DNA of 64,000 bases from Micromonospora sp. U21 (GCF_018070045.1 NZ_JAGPYK010000026.1:22565-86564); one strand, 5' to 3'; positions 40,077 to 49,373 are shown, counted from the first letter of the stretch. Notes: generated by a model not told the origin, from the letters alone. Translations and numbers: made by a program.

Positions 40077-42896
40077 ATGGCCCCATCGATGCGTCCGTCC
40101 TGGACGGTCCCCACGAGGCGGCTGGCGAGTGCCGCCGCGATCACACTCCTGCTCGGCACGATTCCCCTGCTCAGTGGCACATCCGCCGCGAGCGCCGCCC
40201 GGCCCTCCTCCCCCTGCGGCAACGACCCGACGGCGCGTTTGAGCACCGTGCCCGCCCCGGAGACCGTGCTCGGCTTCCCGCTCGGGGTGGGTCAGGAGCG
40301 GGTCGTCACCAACGACGAGGTGCGGACGTACCTGGGAGCGGTGGACGGCGCCTCCGACCGGGTCGTCACCGGTGTGATGGCCACCAGCGTGCTCGGTCAG
40401 CCGCTGCCGTACGCGGTGGTGTCCAACGAGCGCAACGTCCGGCCGTCCGCGCTGCGCGAGATCGCCGACGATGTCCGGGACCTGCGCGATCCCCGCCGGA
40501 CCAGCGCGAGGACGGCCGCCCGGACCGCCAAGGACAGCCCGGCCATCGTCTGGGTCACCGCGAACGTGCACGGCGGCGAGAAGAGCGGCACCGACGCGGC
40601 GCTCAAGACGCTGTACGAGCTGGCGGCCGGCCTGTCCTGCGCGGTCGAGGAGCGCAACGACAACCTGGTCACCATCATCGTCCCGACGCAGAACCCGGAC
40701 GGTCGCGACGCGACGCGGCGGCAGAACGAGTTCGGCTTCGACATGAACCGGGACTGGTTCGCCCGCACCCAGCAGGAGACCGACGGCAAGCTCGAACTCC
40801 TGCGCCGCTACCCGCCGCAGGTCTTCATCGACGCCCACGAGATGGGTGGCCGCCAGTACTTCTTCCCGCCCAACGCGGACCCGATCCACCATGAGATCGC
40901 CGGCGAGGCGGTCGACTGGATCAACCGGATCGGCGAGGCCAACAGGGCCGGCTTCGGCTACAACGGCGCCTGTGAAGACGACGACGCCGTCGAGTGCTAC
41001 TTCAACTACTCGACCTACGACATGTTCTTCATGGGCTACGGCGACACGGTGCCGACCACCGGCTTCGGCGCGGCCGGCATGACGTACGAGAAGGGCAGCG
41101 CCTCGGCGGTGGCCGACCGGGTCCAGCAACAGTTCAACACCCAGTGGGCGACGCTCGGTTGGGCCGCGGCGAACAAGCACGAGGTGCTGACCGACTACTT
41201 CGACATCTGGACCGACGCGCTCGCCCAGGGCAGGGCGGGCACGCTGGAGCCGAACGAGGTGGTCCAGCCCACCAACGAGGTCCAGTTCCCGGTGCCCGAT
41301 ATCAAGATCCGCTCGTACTTCCTGCTGCCCGACCGGCAGCTCGCCGACGTCCGCCAGCTCGTCGAGCGGCTGCGCCGGATGGACGTCGAGGTGTACGAGG
41401 TGCAGAAGCCGACCCGGGTGCCCACCGCACGGATCTTCGGCGGCCGGACGGCCACCAACGTGACCGTGCCCAAGGGCGCGTACTGGATCCCGATGGACCA
41501 GCCGCAGAAGCACTGGATCCAGGCGATCATGGGCGAGGACCCGTACGTCCCCTTCCCCTACTTCTACGACGTGTCGTCCTGGAGCAACCCGCTGCTGATG
41601 GGCGTCTCCACCATCTACACCGGCGACAACGTCCGGCCAAAGGCCCAGCTGGTCCGCACGATCTCCGGTGGCCGCAGCGGGCTGGCGTGGCCGTGGGGCT
41701 CGTACACGTACCCGCTCGACTCCGCAGCGGCCGCGGAGTTCACCTTCACCCTGCTCGGTCGCGGCGTGCCGCTCGTGCGCAACCTGGAGACCAGCGTGGT
41801 GGCCCTACCGGCGACCAAGCTGAGCCGTGCGGTCGACGAGCTGGCCGAATCGTTCGGGGTGACCCTCGCCCCGGGCGGGCGGGCCAGCGGGACCCGACTC
41901 GACCTGCCGGACGTGGGGCTGTTCCAGGGCACGGGCATCTCCACCACGTCGGGCTCACACGGCGAGGCCCGGTACGTGCTCGGCAAGCGGTGGGGCCTGG
42001 ACCTCAAGCCGGTCACCACGGCTGACATCAACGACAACACCGAGGCGTTCACCGGACGCACGGTCCTGCTGGTGCCGGACGGCAGCAGCCCGACCGGCGG
42101 CCTCACCGCCGCCGGGCAGGCCAACCTGCGCGACTGGATCGCCCAGGGCCACACCTACATCGGGCTGCGCAACGAGGGCACCCGGGTGGCCCGGGCGGCA
42201 GGGCTCACCTCCACCACCGAGAAGACCAAACCGGCCGGGTACCAGGTGATCGGCTCACACCTGCGGGTCGACGTCGACCACGACAGCCCGGTCGCGCTGG
42301 GCCGTCCCGCCGAGGACTTCGAGTTCAACAACAGCGACCCGATCCTCAACCCGAGCACCACCGGGACCAACGTGCTCACCTACCCGGCGGGCGACACCTT
42401 CTGGGCGAACGGCTACACCGTCGGCGGCGACGCGCTGAAGGGGACGGCGGCGCTGGTCGACGAGCCGACCGGCGCCGGCCGGGCGGTGCTGTTCGCGTTC
42501 AACCCGCTCTTCCGGGCGTACAACGAGAATGGTCTGCACCTGGTGGCCAACGCGTTGCTCTACCCGACGGCGGGCGGCGCGACCGGCGCGCCGGACGCCC
42601 GGCGCTCGACCGGGATCGACCCGGCGCGGGCCAGTGCCGCCGCCGCGCCGGTGGCGGCGGACCTGGGTGGCGGGTGGCGGCCGATCACCATCGAGGTGGC
42701 GGCGGGCGACCTCCCGCGCACCCGGGCCATCGTCGAACGCTTCACCACGGACGCCCGGGCGTCCGCGACGGGCGGTTCAGCGTACGTGGTGATCCCGAAC
42801 CCGCAGGGACTCCAGGTGGACGAACACCCGTTCGCGAGTGATCTGGTGCGCGCCCTTCTCTACGCCAAGGTGCCGCTGCGGTCGGTGGTGGGCTGA
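40077..42896 (+). CDS. Secreted M14-family zinc carboxypeptidase
   Basis: The 939-residue protein begins with a basic leader and a hydrophobic segment (LASAAAITLLLGTIPLLSG) followed by AASAARPS, a signal peptide. The peptidase domain shows ANVHGGEKSG (H165 and E168 as zinc ligands), TQNPDGRDATRRQNEFGF, MNRDWFA (substrate-binding NR) and FIDAHEMGGRQY (third ligand H254). About 500 residues follow, including YWIPMDQPQKHWIQAIMGED and LLVPDGSSPTGGL, resembling a glutamine-amidotransferase-like accessory region. It would trim peptides outside the cell. It ends in a strong hairpin terminator. Confidence 0.92.
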   Translation: MAPSMRPSWTVPTRRLASAAAITLLLGTIPLLSGTSAASAARPSSPCGNDPTARLSTVPAPETVLGFPLGVGQERVVTNDEVRTYLGAVDGASDRVVTGVMATSVLGQPLPYAVVSNERNVRPSALREIADDVRDLRDPRRTSARTAARTAKDSPAIVWVTANVHGGEKSGTDAALKTLYELAAGLSCAVEERNDNLVTIIVPTQNPDGRDATRRQNEFGFDMNRDWFARTQQETDGKLELLRRYPPQVFIDAHEMGGRQYFFPPNADPIHHEIAGEAVDWINRIGEANRAGFGYNGACEDDDAVECYFNYSTYDMFFMGYGDTVPTTGFGAAGMTYEKGSASAVADRVQQQFNTQWATLGWAAANKHEVLTDYFDIWTDALAQGRAGTLEPNEVVQPTNEVQFPVPDIKIRSYFLLPDRQLADVRQLVERLRRMDVEVYEVQKPTRVPTARIFGGRTATNVTVPKGAYWIPMDQPQKHWIQAIMGEDPYVPFPYFYDVSSWSNPLLMGVSTIYTGDNVRPKAQLVRTISGGRSGLAWPWGSYTYPLDSAAAAEFTFTLLGRGVPLVRNLETSVVALPATKLSRAVDELAESFGVTLAPGGRASGTRLDLPDVGLFQGTGISTTSGSHGEARYVLGKRWGLDLKPVTTADINDNTEAFTGRTVLLVPDGSSPTGGLTAAGQANLRDWIAQGHTYIGLRNEGTRVARAAGLTSTTEKTKPAGYQVIGSHLRVDVDHDSPVALGRPAEDFEFNNSDPILNPSTTGTNVLTYPAGDTFWANGYTVGGDALKGTAALVDEPTGAGRAVLFAFNPLFRAYNENGLHLVANALLYPTAGGATGAPDARRSTGIDPARASAAAAPVAADLGGGWRPITIEVAAGDLPRTRAIVERFTTDARASATGGSAYVVIPNPQGLQVDEHPFASDLVRALLYAKVPLRSVVG

Positions 42897-42911
42897 CGAA
42901 TCGCTGCACAG

Positions 42912-42944
42912 CGAAGCGCCCGCCCCGACGGGGCGGGCGCTTCG
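42912..42944 (+). terminator. Strong terminator hairpin after the M14 peptidase gene
   Basis: A 15-bp perfect stem starts CGAAGCGCCCGCCCC at 42912, with a three-base loop GAC and the mirror image ending at 42944. It lies 15 bases after the stop codon. Confidence 0.85.
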
Positions 42945-43103
42945 GCGCGTTCTGGGGCCGGTTCCGGATGCGCCGGCCCCCGCCCTTCCTCCGGTCGGTG
43001 GAGCTGACCTTCGGCAGTGACCCGCAGCCGAGACCCGGCTGGGCTACGGAATGTTGCCCTTGACGACCAGGCCGACCTGGGGGCCGGTAGTGGCGTTCGG
43101 AGC

Positions 43104-43131
43104 CTGTGGAGCTGATGTCGCCAACGATTCA
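43104..43131 (-). repeat. 28-bp dispersed motif, copy C
   Basis: Read on the minus strand it starts TGAATCGTTGG and ends CGACATCAGCTCCACAG. It differs from copy A (43151-43178) at two positions and from copy B (33068-33095) at three. It is inverted relative to copy A, 19 bases away. Confidence 0.75.
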
Positions 43132-43150
43132 GGTGGGCAGGGCAATCGGG

Positions 43151-43191
43151 TGAATCCTTGGTGACATCAGCTCCACAGCGTCACCAAGGAT
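43151..43191 (+). repeat. 28-bp dispersed motif, copy A, inside a 12-bp inverted repeat
   Basis: The motif occupies 43151-43178 (TGAATCCTTGG to CAGCTCCACAG). In addition ATCCTTGGTGAC (43154-43165) pairs perfectly with GTCACCAAGGAT (43180-43191), leaving the conserved core ATCAGCTCCACAGC as a 14-base loop. Confidence 0.75.
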
Positions 43192-43841
43192 GGCACCCTC
43201 CGTGGGGACGGCCAGGGAAGCCAATCGGCTCCTGCGCCCGTACCGATCGTCCACGGGGCACGGCCGCCGCGATCCAGCTCGCGGCCCGCGTCAAGCGACG
43301 CCGGGACGTGGGGGTGACCCGCATGCTGCTACCTCCATCAGCACCGGGGCATCGCCGGTGCAGAGGTAGCCACGACCGGGTGGGCCGGCGAGGTACTGGC
43401 CCCCTTCGAGGGCGATGCTGTGGGCCACAGCGGCCGACCGGTTGCTCGGGGCCAGCACGAGGCGTACCCGGGTAGCGGTTTACGCATGAGCGGCCCCTGA
43501 GGGGACACCCCCACATGAGGGTGTGTCTGGAGCCGATCAGGAGCGATGAGAGTGGTGTTGACCTGGGCTGTGAGCGAGTACGGGGGGTCCGTTCGGGGGT
43601 CGGGATCAAGGCGGACGGTGAAACGGGGACCGACATCGACACCGTAACGGCGGGTCACACCGCGTCCCGCGTGACGGTGCGCTGAGAGTCTGCGTGAGCC
43701 GGGTCGGTGACGGCGTTGGCGGCGCAGGTGATGGTCGTGGTCATGATGCGTGAAGCTCCTCGATCAGGAATGCGGACGGGCTTTCGATGCGGGCCCTCGC
43801 TGCTGCGCCCAGACAGCCGCGGCGGGCGACGTCGCGGTGAC

Positions 43842-43873
43842 AGTTCTGTCAGGTTCTGCCAGGTTCTGTCAGG
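43842..43873. repeat. Tandem 10-bp repeats (iteron-like)
   Basis: The unit AGGTTCTGTC or AGGTTCTGCC recurs about three times without gaps, ending in AGG. It overlaps the end of the DUF2637 pseudogene. Such short iterations resemble plasmid iterons or repressor sites; the function is not established. Confidence 0.5.
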
Positions 43874-44715
43874 TCGCCGGCTTGCTGCCAGACGAAAGAA
43901 CTGGTCTGACAGCGGCGACCCGGGCTGACAGAAGACCTCGTGGTTCGGTCACGCGCCTCCATTCCCGGCAGTTCCGGCGCGGTCGGTGGAGTGATCTCGA
44001 CGCGCACGAGCGCCGAGGCGGTGGCGTTTGACAGCTGATGCCCGTCCAGGCACAGCTGTCCGGCGAGGGCCTTGCGGGATAGCGATGTCCCCTCGACAGT
44101 AAGGGCGCGGGCGGCGGTCCGGGCGGCCGGACCGCCGCCACCTGCGGACCGCCGTCGCCGGTTGCCGCCTCGCGGTCCCGGCGGTCCGGGGACCGTCCGG
44201 CCCGGTCCGCAGCGGCGGGAACCGCGGCAATGGGGTACCGGACCGTCTCGCTAGGGTCCGAGACGAACGTGTCAGCGACGAGCGCCGGTCGTGGCCCGGT
44301 CCGGTCGGGCCCAGCGGTCCGGTCGGGCCCAGCGGTCCGGTCGGGCCCAGCGGTCCGGTCGGACCGAGCGGTCCGGTCGGACCCAGCGGTCCGGTCGGAC
44401 CCAGCGGTCCGGTAAGGGGTCGGGTCCCAGCCGAGGGCGAGCTTTATCATCGCCAGGAATCGGAGCGCCGGCAGCGCGGCGGCGATCCAGCCGATCACCG
44501 ACGCCTCGGCCTCCACCACCTGCGGGGCCAGGGACAGCAACACCGCCAACGTCAGCACCGTGGCGGGGAAGCCAACGCTGGTGCCTAGGCGCCGGGTAGC
44601 GGCGCAACTCCAAACCGGCGGCGATCGACGTCAACTCCAGCACGACCGCGTCGGCCCAGGCCAGCCAGCCCAGCTGGTCATGCGCCGCCGCGACGTCATG
44701 CACATAGGTGAACAC
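43849..44715 (-). pseudogene. DUF2637-type plasmid/integrative-element protein, frameshifted
   Basis: Three frames must be joined. The first reads FTYVHDVAAAHDQLGWLAWA and ADAVVLELTSIAAGLELRR. A shift near 44610 leads to LGTSVGFPATVLTLAVLLSL and EAEASVIGWIAAALPALRF, membrane segments typical of DUF2637. A low-complexity hexapeptide array follows (units such as TAGPDR), and after another shift near 44110 the C-terminus reads LTVEGTSLSRKALAGQLCLD and GHQLSNATASALVR, an HTH-like tail. The N-terminal part before FTYVHD is also missing. DUF2637 proteins are hallmarks of actinomycete conjugative plasmids and integrative elements. Confidence 0.75.
44298..44413. repeat. 18-bp tandem repeat, six copies
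   Basis: The unit GGTCCGGTCGGGCCCAGC is repeated six times (44298-44405) plus a partial copy. The first three copies carry CGGGC and the last three CGGAC, with one further change in copy four. It lies within the DUF2637 pseudogene and encodes a six-residue repeat on the minus strand, so expansions keep frame. Confidence 0.9.
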
Positions 44716-44786
44716 CCCCCCCGGCTGGCCGTGCCATGGTGGTCCGGCCGGCCCTGCGAACGGGCCGGCCGGCCACGGTGGCCCTG

Positions 44787-46874
44787 TCAGCCGCTCGTGC
44801 AGAGGATGCCGTTCAGGCTGAACGCGGTGGGCAGCACGTTCGGCCCGCTGTACGCGCCGACGAAGCCGGCGCTCACGCTATCGCCGGCGGCGATCTGCCG
44901 GTTGTCGTCGGTGGGGGTGACCCGCACTGCGGTGCCGACCTGCTCCCAGGTGGCGTTCCAGCCGCTGCTCACCTGCTGCCAGGCCGTCGGCCAGGTCCAG
45001 GTGAGCGTCCAGCCGTTGAGCGGGCTCGTGCCGCTGTTGGTGATCTCGACACCGCCGATGTAGCCGTTGCCCCAGTCGCCGCTGGTGGTGAAGCGAACGC
45101 CGCACGCGCTGGTGGCCGGGCTGCCGGTGGCGAAGGTGAGCGGCGGTGAGGACCAGGACACCCGGCCGGCGGTGTCGCGGGCCAGTACGTTGACGGTGTA
45201 CCTGTTGCCGGGCACCAGGTTGCCGACCGTGAACGAGGTGGACCTCGTCTCGCCCAACTGCTCGCTGATCGCACCGTTCTGCCGGTACACCTCGTACTTG
45301 GCGATCGGGCTGTCACCGGCTGCGGCCGCCGGCCAGGAGATCGTCGCGGTCCGGTCGGTGACGACGCCGGCCGTGGGCTGGCCCGGCGCCGCGGGCCGCC
45401 CGGCGGTCGCGCCGGCCGGGCGCAGCACGAGCGTGGTCAGCGAGTACGGCGGCAGTGTCCGGCTGGTCGCGGAGCCGGACTGGCTGGTGGCGATGCCGGT
45501 GGCGCCGTTGGTGAGGGTGGACACCGTCGGCGCGGCGGCGGACGGGGTGAACCCGGCGTAGTCGATTTCGACCGGATGCGCCGTGTCGGGGTCCTTGTTC
45601 ACCAGCAGCACCGCCAGGTCACCGTTGCCCCGGCGAACGGCGTGCGCGGTGACCAGCGGCTGGTCGGTGCCGGCGCGGACGAACTGGTCGCCAGCCTTGG
45701 CGAAGACGTTCATCATGGCCAGCCCGTGGTAGGGCGCGAACGGTGTGTTCAGCGGCGGCTCGCACACCGAGCCGTCCTCCGTGCAGGCGCCGCTGGAGAG
45801 CACCCCGAAGTCCCCGTAGTCGGTCTGGCCCGCCACCTCCGACACCGTGCCGATGCCGTTGTGCACGTTCCACCACTGCACGGTGAAGACGCCGTTCTCC
45901 AGCAGCCCGCTGTAGGCGTCGGCCAGGAAGAGCGCCGCCGGCTGGGTGGTCCGGCCGGCGTCGACGTTCAGCTCGGTGAAGCTGACGCCGATGCGCGCGG
46001 CGTTCGGGCCGGCGTACCGGGTGAGCTGCTGCCGGAGCAGGTAGGCCGCGTCGGGGATGTGGCTGGTCCGGGCCAGCGACTCCGCGGCCGTGCCACCCGG
46101 GTACCAGTGCACGTCCACGAAGTCGATCTTCGGGCCGGCGATGGAGAGCACCGTCTGGTTCCACGGGCCCGGGTCGGCGCCGGCGGTGATCCCGTCCGGC
46201 CAGTTGCCCGGCATCGTCAGCACCGCGCCGACCTTGATGCCCGGGTCGACCGCCTTCATCGCGTCGGCGTACTCGACGACCAGCCTCGCGTACTGTGTCG
46301 CGCTCTTGTCCGGGTGGTCGTCCGCCTCCCAGGCCGATCCGTAGTGGCCGTTGCCGTAGTTCTCGTTGCCGACCGTCCAGTATTTCGTGCCGTAGCCCTT
46401 GGTCACGTTGGCGTACCGCACCCAGTCGGCGGCCTCGGCCGGGGTGCCGGTGCCGTAGTTCGCGATGATCATCGGTTCGGCGCCGACCCGCTGGACCGCG
46501 GCCATGAAGGTGTCGAAGTCGGTCCCCGGTGCGACGTACCCGCCGGGCGCGGTGTGGTCCTGCCAGTGGTAGATGTCGGCGTACGAACCTCCGGGGTACC
46601 GCATCATCCGCACGCCGGCGTCGCGCAGCAGGTCCGACGTCGCGGTGCTGCCGAGGTGCTGGTCCCAGATGGCGTGATTGACGCCCAGTGCGGTGTCGGG
46701 CACGGTCGCCAACCCGGCGCGCGCGTTCACGGTCACGGCGACCGGGTCGGCTGCCGCGTTGGCGGTCGCGGGGTTGATGCCGGCGAGCGCGCCCACGGCG
46801 AGCAACAGGCTCGCCAGGAGAGCCGCGCGACGGGATCGGGCGGGCCGGGCCCTGCGGGTTTTCGGGTACAGCAT
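44787..46874 (-). CDS. Secreted alpha-L-arabinofuranosidase-like glycoside hydrolase with FN3 and CBM2
   Basis: The ATG at 46874 follows AAGGAG, giving 695 residues. A signal peptide (ALLASLLLAVGALAG to TANAAADP) leads to a TIM-barrel hydrolase with RMMRYPGGSYADIYHWQDHT, WTVGNENYGNG (likely acid/base Glu) and VSFTELNVDAG (likely nucleophile Glu), as in clan A arabinofuranosidase-like enzymes. An FN3 domain follows (ATISWPAAAAGDSPIAKYEV YRQ). The last 100 residues are a CBM2 (FTTSGDWGNGYIGGVEITNS, LTWTWPTAWQQVSSGWNATW) with conserved tryptophans and terminal cysteines. It would act on arabinoxylan-type plant polymers bound to cellulose. Substrate class is inferred. Confidence 0.85.
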   Translation of the reverse strand: MLYPKTRRARPARSRRAALLASLLLAVGALAGINPATANAAADPVAVTVNARAGLATVPDTALGVNHAIWDQHLGSTATSDLLRDAGVRMMRYPGGSYADIYHWQDHTAPGGYVAPGTDFDTFMAAVQRVGAEPMIIANYGTGTPAEAADWVRYANVTKGYGTKYWTVGNENYGNGHYGSAWEADDHPDKSATQYARLVVEYADAMKAVDPGIKVGAVLTMPGNWPDGITAGADPGPWNQTVLSIAGPKIDFVDVHWYPGGTAAESLARTSHIPDAAYLLRQQLTRYAGPNAARIGVSFTELNVDAGRTTQPAALFLADAYSGLLENGVFTVQWWNVHNGIGTVSEVAGQTDYGDFGVLSSGACTEDGSVCEPPLNTPFAPYHGLAMMNVFAKAGDQFVRAGTDQPLVTAHAVRRGNGDLAVLLVNKDPDTAHPVEIDYAGFTPSAAAPTVSTLTNGATGIATSQSGSATSRTLPPYSLTTLVLRPAGATAGRPAAPGQPTAGVVTDRTATISWPAAAAGDSPIAKYEVYRQNGAISEQLGETRSTSFTVGNLVPGNRYTVNVLARDTAGRVSWSSPPLTFATGSPATSACGVRFTTSGDWGNGYIGGVEITNSGTSPLNGWTLTWTWPTAWQQVSSGWNATWEQVGTAVRVTPTDDNRQIAAGDSVSAGFVGAYSGPNVLPTAFSLNGILCTSG

Positions 46875-47208
46875 TTGGCTGGGCTCCTTCGCGGAGAACG
46901 ACAGTGAGTCGCCCAGCCAGTGACGGGTCGGTCGCATCAGCAGACGCGACGCGGCGGCGGGGCAGACTCCTGGACGGACGGCTCCCGGTGTGCCATCTCT
47001 CGTGCCACCGTCCCCCGGGAATCCACCAAGGGATCCCGGCTGCCCATGGACGGGCGTCAGCCCCGCGCGCGCGGCATGTCATCGACGTTCAAGAGTCTCA
47101 CGGTCGATTCGACGATCTCAAGGGCCGTCACCGTCAGTGGTCCGGAGGCTCCGCGCCCGGGCCGGACGGGGGTGGTGCGCGGGCAGGACGGCTGCCACCA
47201 TCACGGGC
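46875..47208. other. Divergent intergenic region
   Basis: It holds the control regions of the glycoside hydrolase (minus) and the serine hydrolase (plus). No clear operator palindrome or conserved -10/-35 pair stands out, and no small gene is supported. Confidence 0.5.
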
Positions 47209-48612
47209 ATGCCTGTCGCCCGTCGTACCCTGCTCGGGGCCAGCCTGGCCGCCGCAACCTCCGCCGTCGTCGGCTGCGACGACAGGCGCGGACCGGGCGC
47301 GGGGTGGACCGGCCGGGGCGATGCGGCGACCGCGACCGACGCCGCCGGCAACGGGGCGGGGTTCGGCCCATCCGGGAAGCCGTCGGCGGCGTCGCCCGCG
47401 GCGGAGTTCGGCACGGCGGAGCCCGGCACGGCGAACCACGGCGCGGCCCCCGGTGGCGGCAGCATCCCGGCGAAACAGGCCCGCTACGTGACCGCGCTGC
47501 TCCGGCAGCACCTGCCCGCCACGCCGCAGACCTTCCAGCACAGCGGCTTCCCCGGTGCTGTCGCCCTCGTCCAGGTCAACGGCAAGACGACGGTGCACGC
47601 CGCCCTCGGGGAGGCGCTCCGCTACTCGGCCGGCCCGAAACTCCTCCCGGTCGACAAGCGCGTCCCGATGCGCCCCGACTCCATCTTCGACCTCGCCTCG
47701 GTCACCAAGGTCTACACCTCCATCCTCCTCCTGCAACAGGTCGACAAGGGGCGCGTCGACCTCGCCGCCCCCGTCCTGGACTACCTGCCCGCCTTCACCG
47801 GTGCCGGCAAGGACCGGGTCACCGTCGAGATGCTGCTCACCCACACCAGCGGCCTCCCGGTCGGCGCCAAGGTCACCGGTCTGCCGGACAACGCGGCACG
47901 CTGGAACGCCGTGCTCGCCACCCCACTGGTCTCCGGCGCCGTGCCCGGGGACACGTTCCGCTACTCGAGCGTCGGGCTCATGGTCGCCGGCAAGATCGTG
48001 GAGAAGGTCACCGGCCAACTCCTCGACCAGGCCCTCAAGTCCACCATCACCGGGCCCCTCGGCCTGCGGGACACCGGCTTCAATCCCAACACCTGGCTGT
48101 CCAACGACGCCAAGGCCACCCGCCTGGTCGCCACCGACGCCCGCTCGTCGCGCGGCCTGCTTCGCGGCACCGTCCACGACGACGTCGCCAACCACCTGGG
48201 CGGCGTCGCCGGTCACGCCGGCATCTTCGCCAGCGCCACCGACCTGGCCGCCATCGGCGAACTCCTCCTCAACGGCGGCACATACCAGGGCACCCGCATC
48301 CTCGCCGCCGCCACCGTTCAACGGATGCTCACCGACCACAACGCCGGAAAGCCCGCCGTCGACCCCGAACGCCCCAACCGCACCGCCGCTCACGGCCTCG
48401 GTGTCGTCCTCAACCAACCCTGGTTCATGGGCAGGCTCGCCTCCCCGCGAACCTTCGGCCACACCGGCTTCGCCGGTCCCTCACTCCTGGTCGACCCCAA
48501 CCGCAAACTCGTCCTTGCGCTGCTCACCAACCGGGCCCACCCCAACTGGAGCTGGGCGGATCCCGACCCGGTACGCGCCGCCGTCGGCGACGTCCTCGCC
48601 AAGCTCCTCTGA
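47209..48612 (+). CDS. Exported serine hydrolase (class C beta-lactamase/esterase family)
   Basis: The ATG at 47209 starts MPVARRTLLGASLAAATSAV followed by VGCDD, which can serve both as a twin-arginine-like leader and as a lipobox. After a low-complexity linker, the catalytic domain (467 residues in all) shows DLASVTKVYT (SxxK nucleophile motif), FRYSSVGLMVAG (Tyr of the YxN motif, here YSS) and FGHTGFAGPSL (HTG in place of KTG). VEMLLTHTSGLPV is typical of the family. Such proteins are esterases or D,D-peptidase-like enzymes at the cell surface; true beta-lactamase activity is less likely. Confidence 0.9.
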   Translation: MPVARRTLLGASLAAATSAVVGCDDRRGPGAGWTGRGDAATATDAAGNGAGFGPSGKPSAASPAAEFGTAEPGTANHGAAPGGGSIPAKQARYVTALLRQHLPATPQTFQHSGFPGAVALVQVNGKTTVHAALGEALRYSAGPKLLPVDKRVPMRPDSIFDLASVTKVYTSILLLQQVDKGRVDLAAPVLDYLPAFTGAGKDRVTVEMLLTHTSGLPVGAKVTGLPDNAARWNAVLATPLVSGAVPGDTFRYSSVGLMVAGKIVEKVTGQLLDQALKSTITGPLGLRDTGFNPNTWLSNDAKATRLVATDARSSRGLLRGTVHDDVANHLGGVAGHAGIFASATDLAAIGELLLNGGTYQGTRILAAATVQRMLTDHNAGKPAVDPERPNRTAAHGLGVVLNQPWFMGRLASPRTFGHTGFAGPSLLVDPNRKLVLALLTNRAHPNWSWADPDPVRAAVGDVLAKLL

Positions 48613-48662
48613 GAGCCGCCCGCCGCACCGGCGGTCCGGCCGAGCGGGGATAATCTCGCCGC

Positions 48663-49373
48663 ATGCGGGGACGAATCGGTGCGGTCCGACGGTGGTACGG
48701 GGAGCGCAGGCGGGCAGTGCGCCGCCACATCCTGCTCGCGCTGGTCGCTGGTGTGGTGCTCGTGATCGGCGGGACCGTGGCCAGCGTGGCGTGGGTTCGC
48801 GGTGACGCGGACGGCCACATCTACAGCGAGGCCGGCGTGCCGGACGCGCCGGTCGCCCTGGTCCTCGGCACCAGGGTGGACGCGGACGGCGAGCCGTCAC
48901 CGTTCCTCGCCGCCCGGCTGGAGATCGCGCGGCGGCTGTTCGACGCGGGCAAGGTTCGGGCGATCCTGGTGTCCGGCGACAACATGGACGCCGACTACAA
49001 CGAGCCCGGGGCGATGATGCGCTGGCTGGTCGGCCGCGGCGTGCCGGCGCAGCAGGTGGTGCTGGACCACGCCGGCTTCGACACGTACGACTCGTGCGCT
49101 CGGGCGGAACGGATCTTCGGGGTGAAGCGCGCGACCGTGGTGACCCAGTCCTTCCACCTGCCCCGCGCCGTGGCTCTGTGCCGGCGCCTCGGCATCGACG
49201 CCAGCGGCGTGGGCGACGAGACCGTGAAGCGGTACGGCCGACCGTGGCGGGTCAGCTCCACCCGCGAGTACGGTGCCTGCCTGAAGGCAGCCCTGGACCT
49301 GCTCTCCGGCCGGGACCCGGTCCATCTCGGCCGCCGCGAGACCGGCGTCGACGACGCTCTGCGGAAGGGCTGA
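48663..49373 (+). CDS. SanA/YdcF-like DUF218 membrane protein
   Basis: This 236-residue protein has one N-terminal membrane anchor (HILLALVAGVVLVIGGTVAS) and a DUF218 domain: PVALVLGTRVDADGEPSPFL, VRAILVSGDN, YNEPGAMMRWLVGRGVPAQQ, and ATVVTQSFHLPRAVALCRRL. The conserved LGT, SGD and QSFHLPRA motifs line the pocket of the family. SanA of enteric bacteria supports envelope barrier function and vancomycin tolerance; the reaction is unknown. It follows the serine hydrolase by 50 bases and may be co-transcribed. Confidence 0.9.
   Translation: MRGRIGAVRRWYGERRRAVRRHILLALVAGVVLVIGGTVASVAWVRGDADGHIYSEAGVPDAPVALVLGTRVDADGEPSPFLAARLEIARRLFDAGKVRAILVSGDNMDADYNEPGAMMRWLVGRGVPAQQVVLDHAGFDTYDSCARAERIFGVKRATVVTQSFHLPRAVALCRRLGIDASGVGDETVKRYGRPWRVSSTREYGACLKAALDLLSGRDPVHLGRRETGVDDALRKG

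Larger units (their letters stand above)
42945..43848. other. Degenerate noncoding stretch; remnant of an integrated element
   Basis: No convincing intact gene is present. It holds two copies of a 28-bp motif in opposite orientation (43104-43131 and 43151-43178). On the minus strand around 43330-43660 there are protein-like pieces in different frames (PPYSLTAQVNTTLIAPDRLQ, and GGQYLAGPPGRGYLCTGDAP then VLMEVAA), suggesting a small gene broken by frameshifts. With the DUF2637 pseudogene next to it, this looks like decayed plasmid or integrative-element DNA. Confidence 0.5.

Noticed and set aside
43181..43642. Minus-strand open frame in the degenerate region
   Set aside because: Protein-like pieces occur in different frames here, so no single frame looks like a functional gene. 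It is described as degenerate sequence instead.
44298..44413. Possible CRISPR array
   Set aside because: The 18-bp units are contiguous with no unique spacers, so this is a simple tandem repeat.
45576..46907. Plus-strand open frame opposite the glycoside hydrolase
   Set aside because: Shadow frame; the opposite strand encodes signal peptide, catalytic, FN3 and CBM2 motifs.
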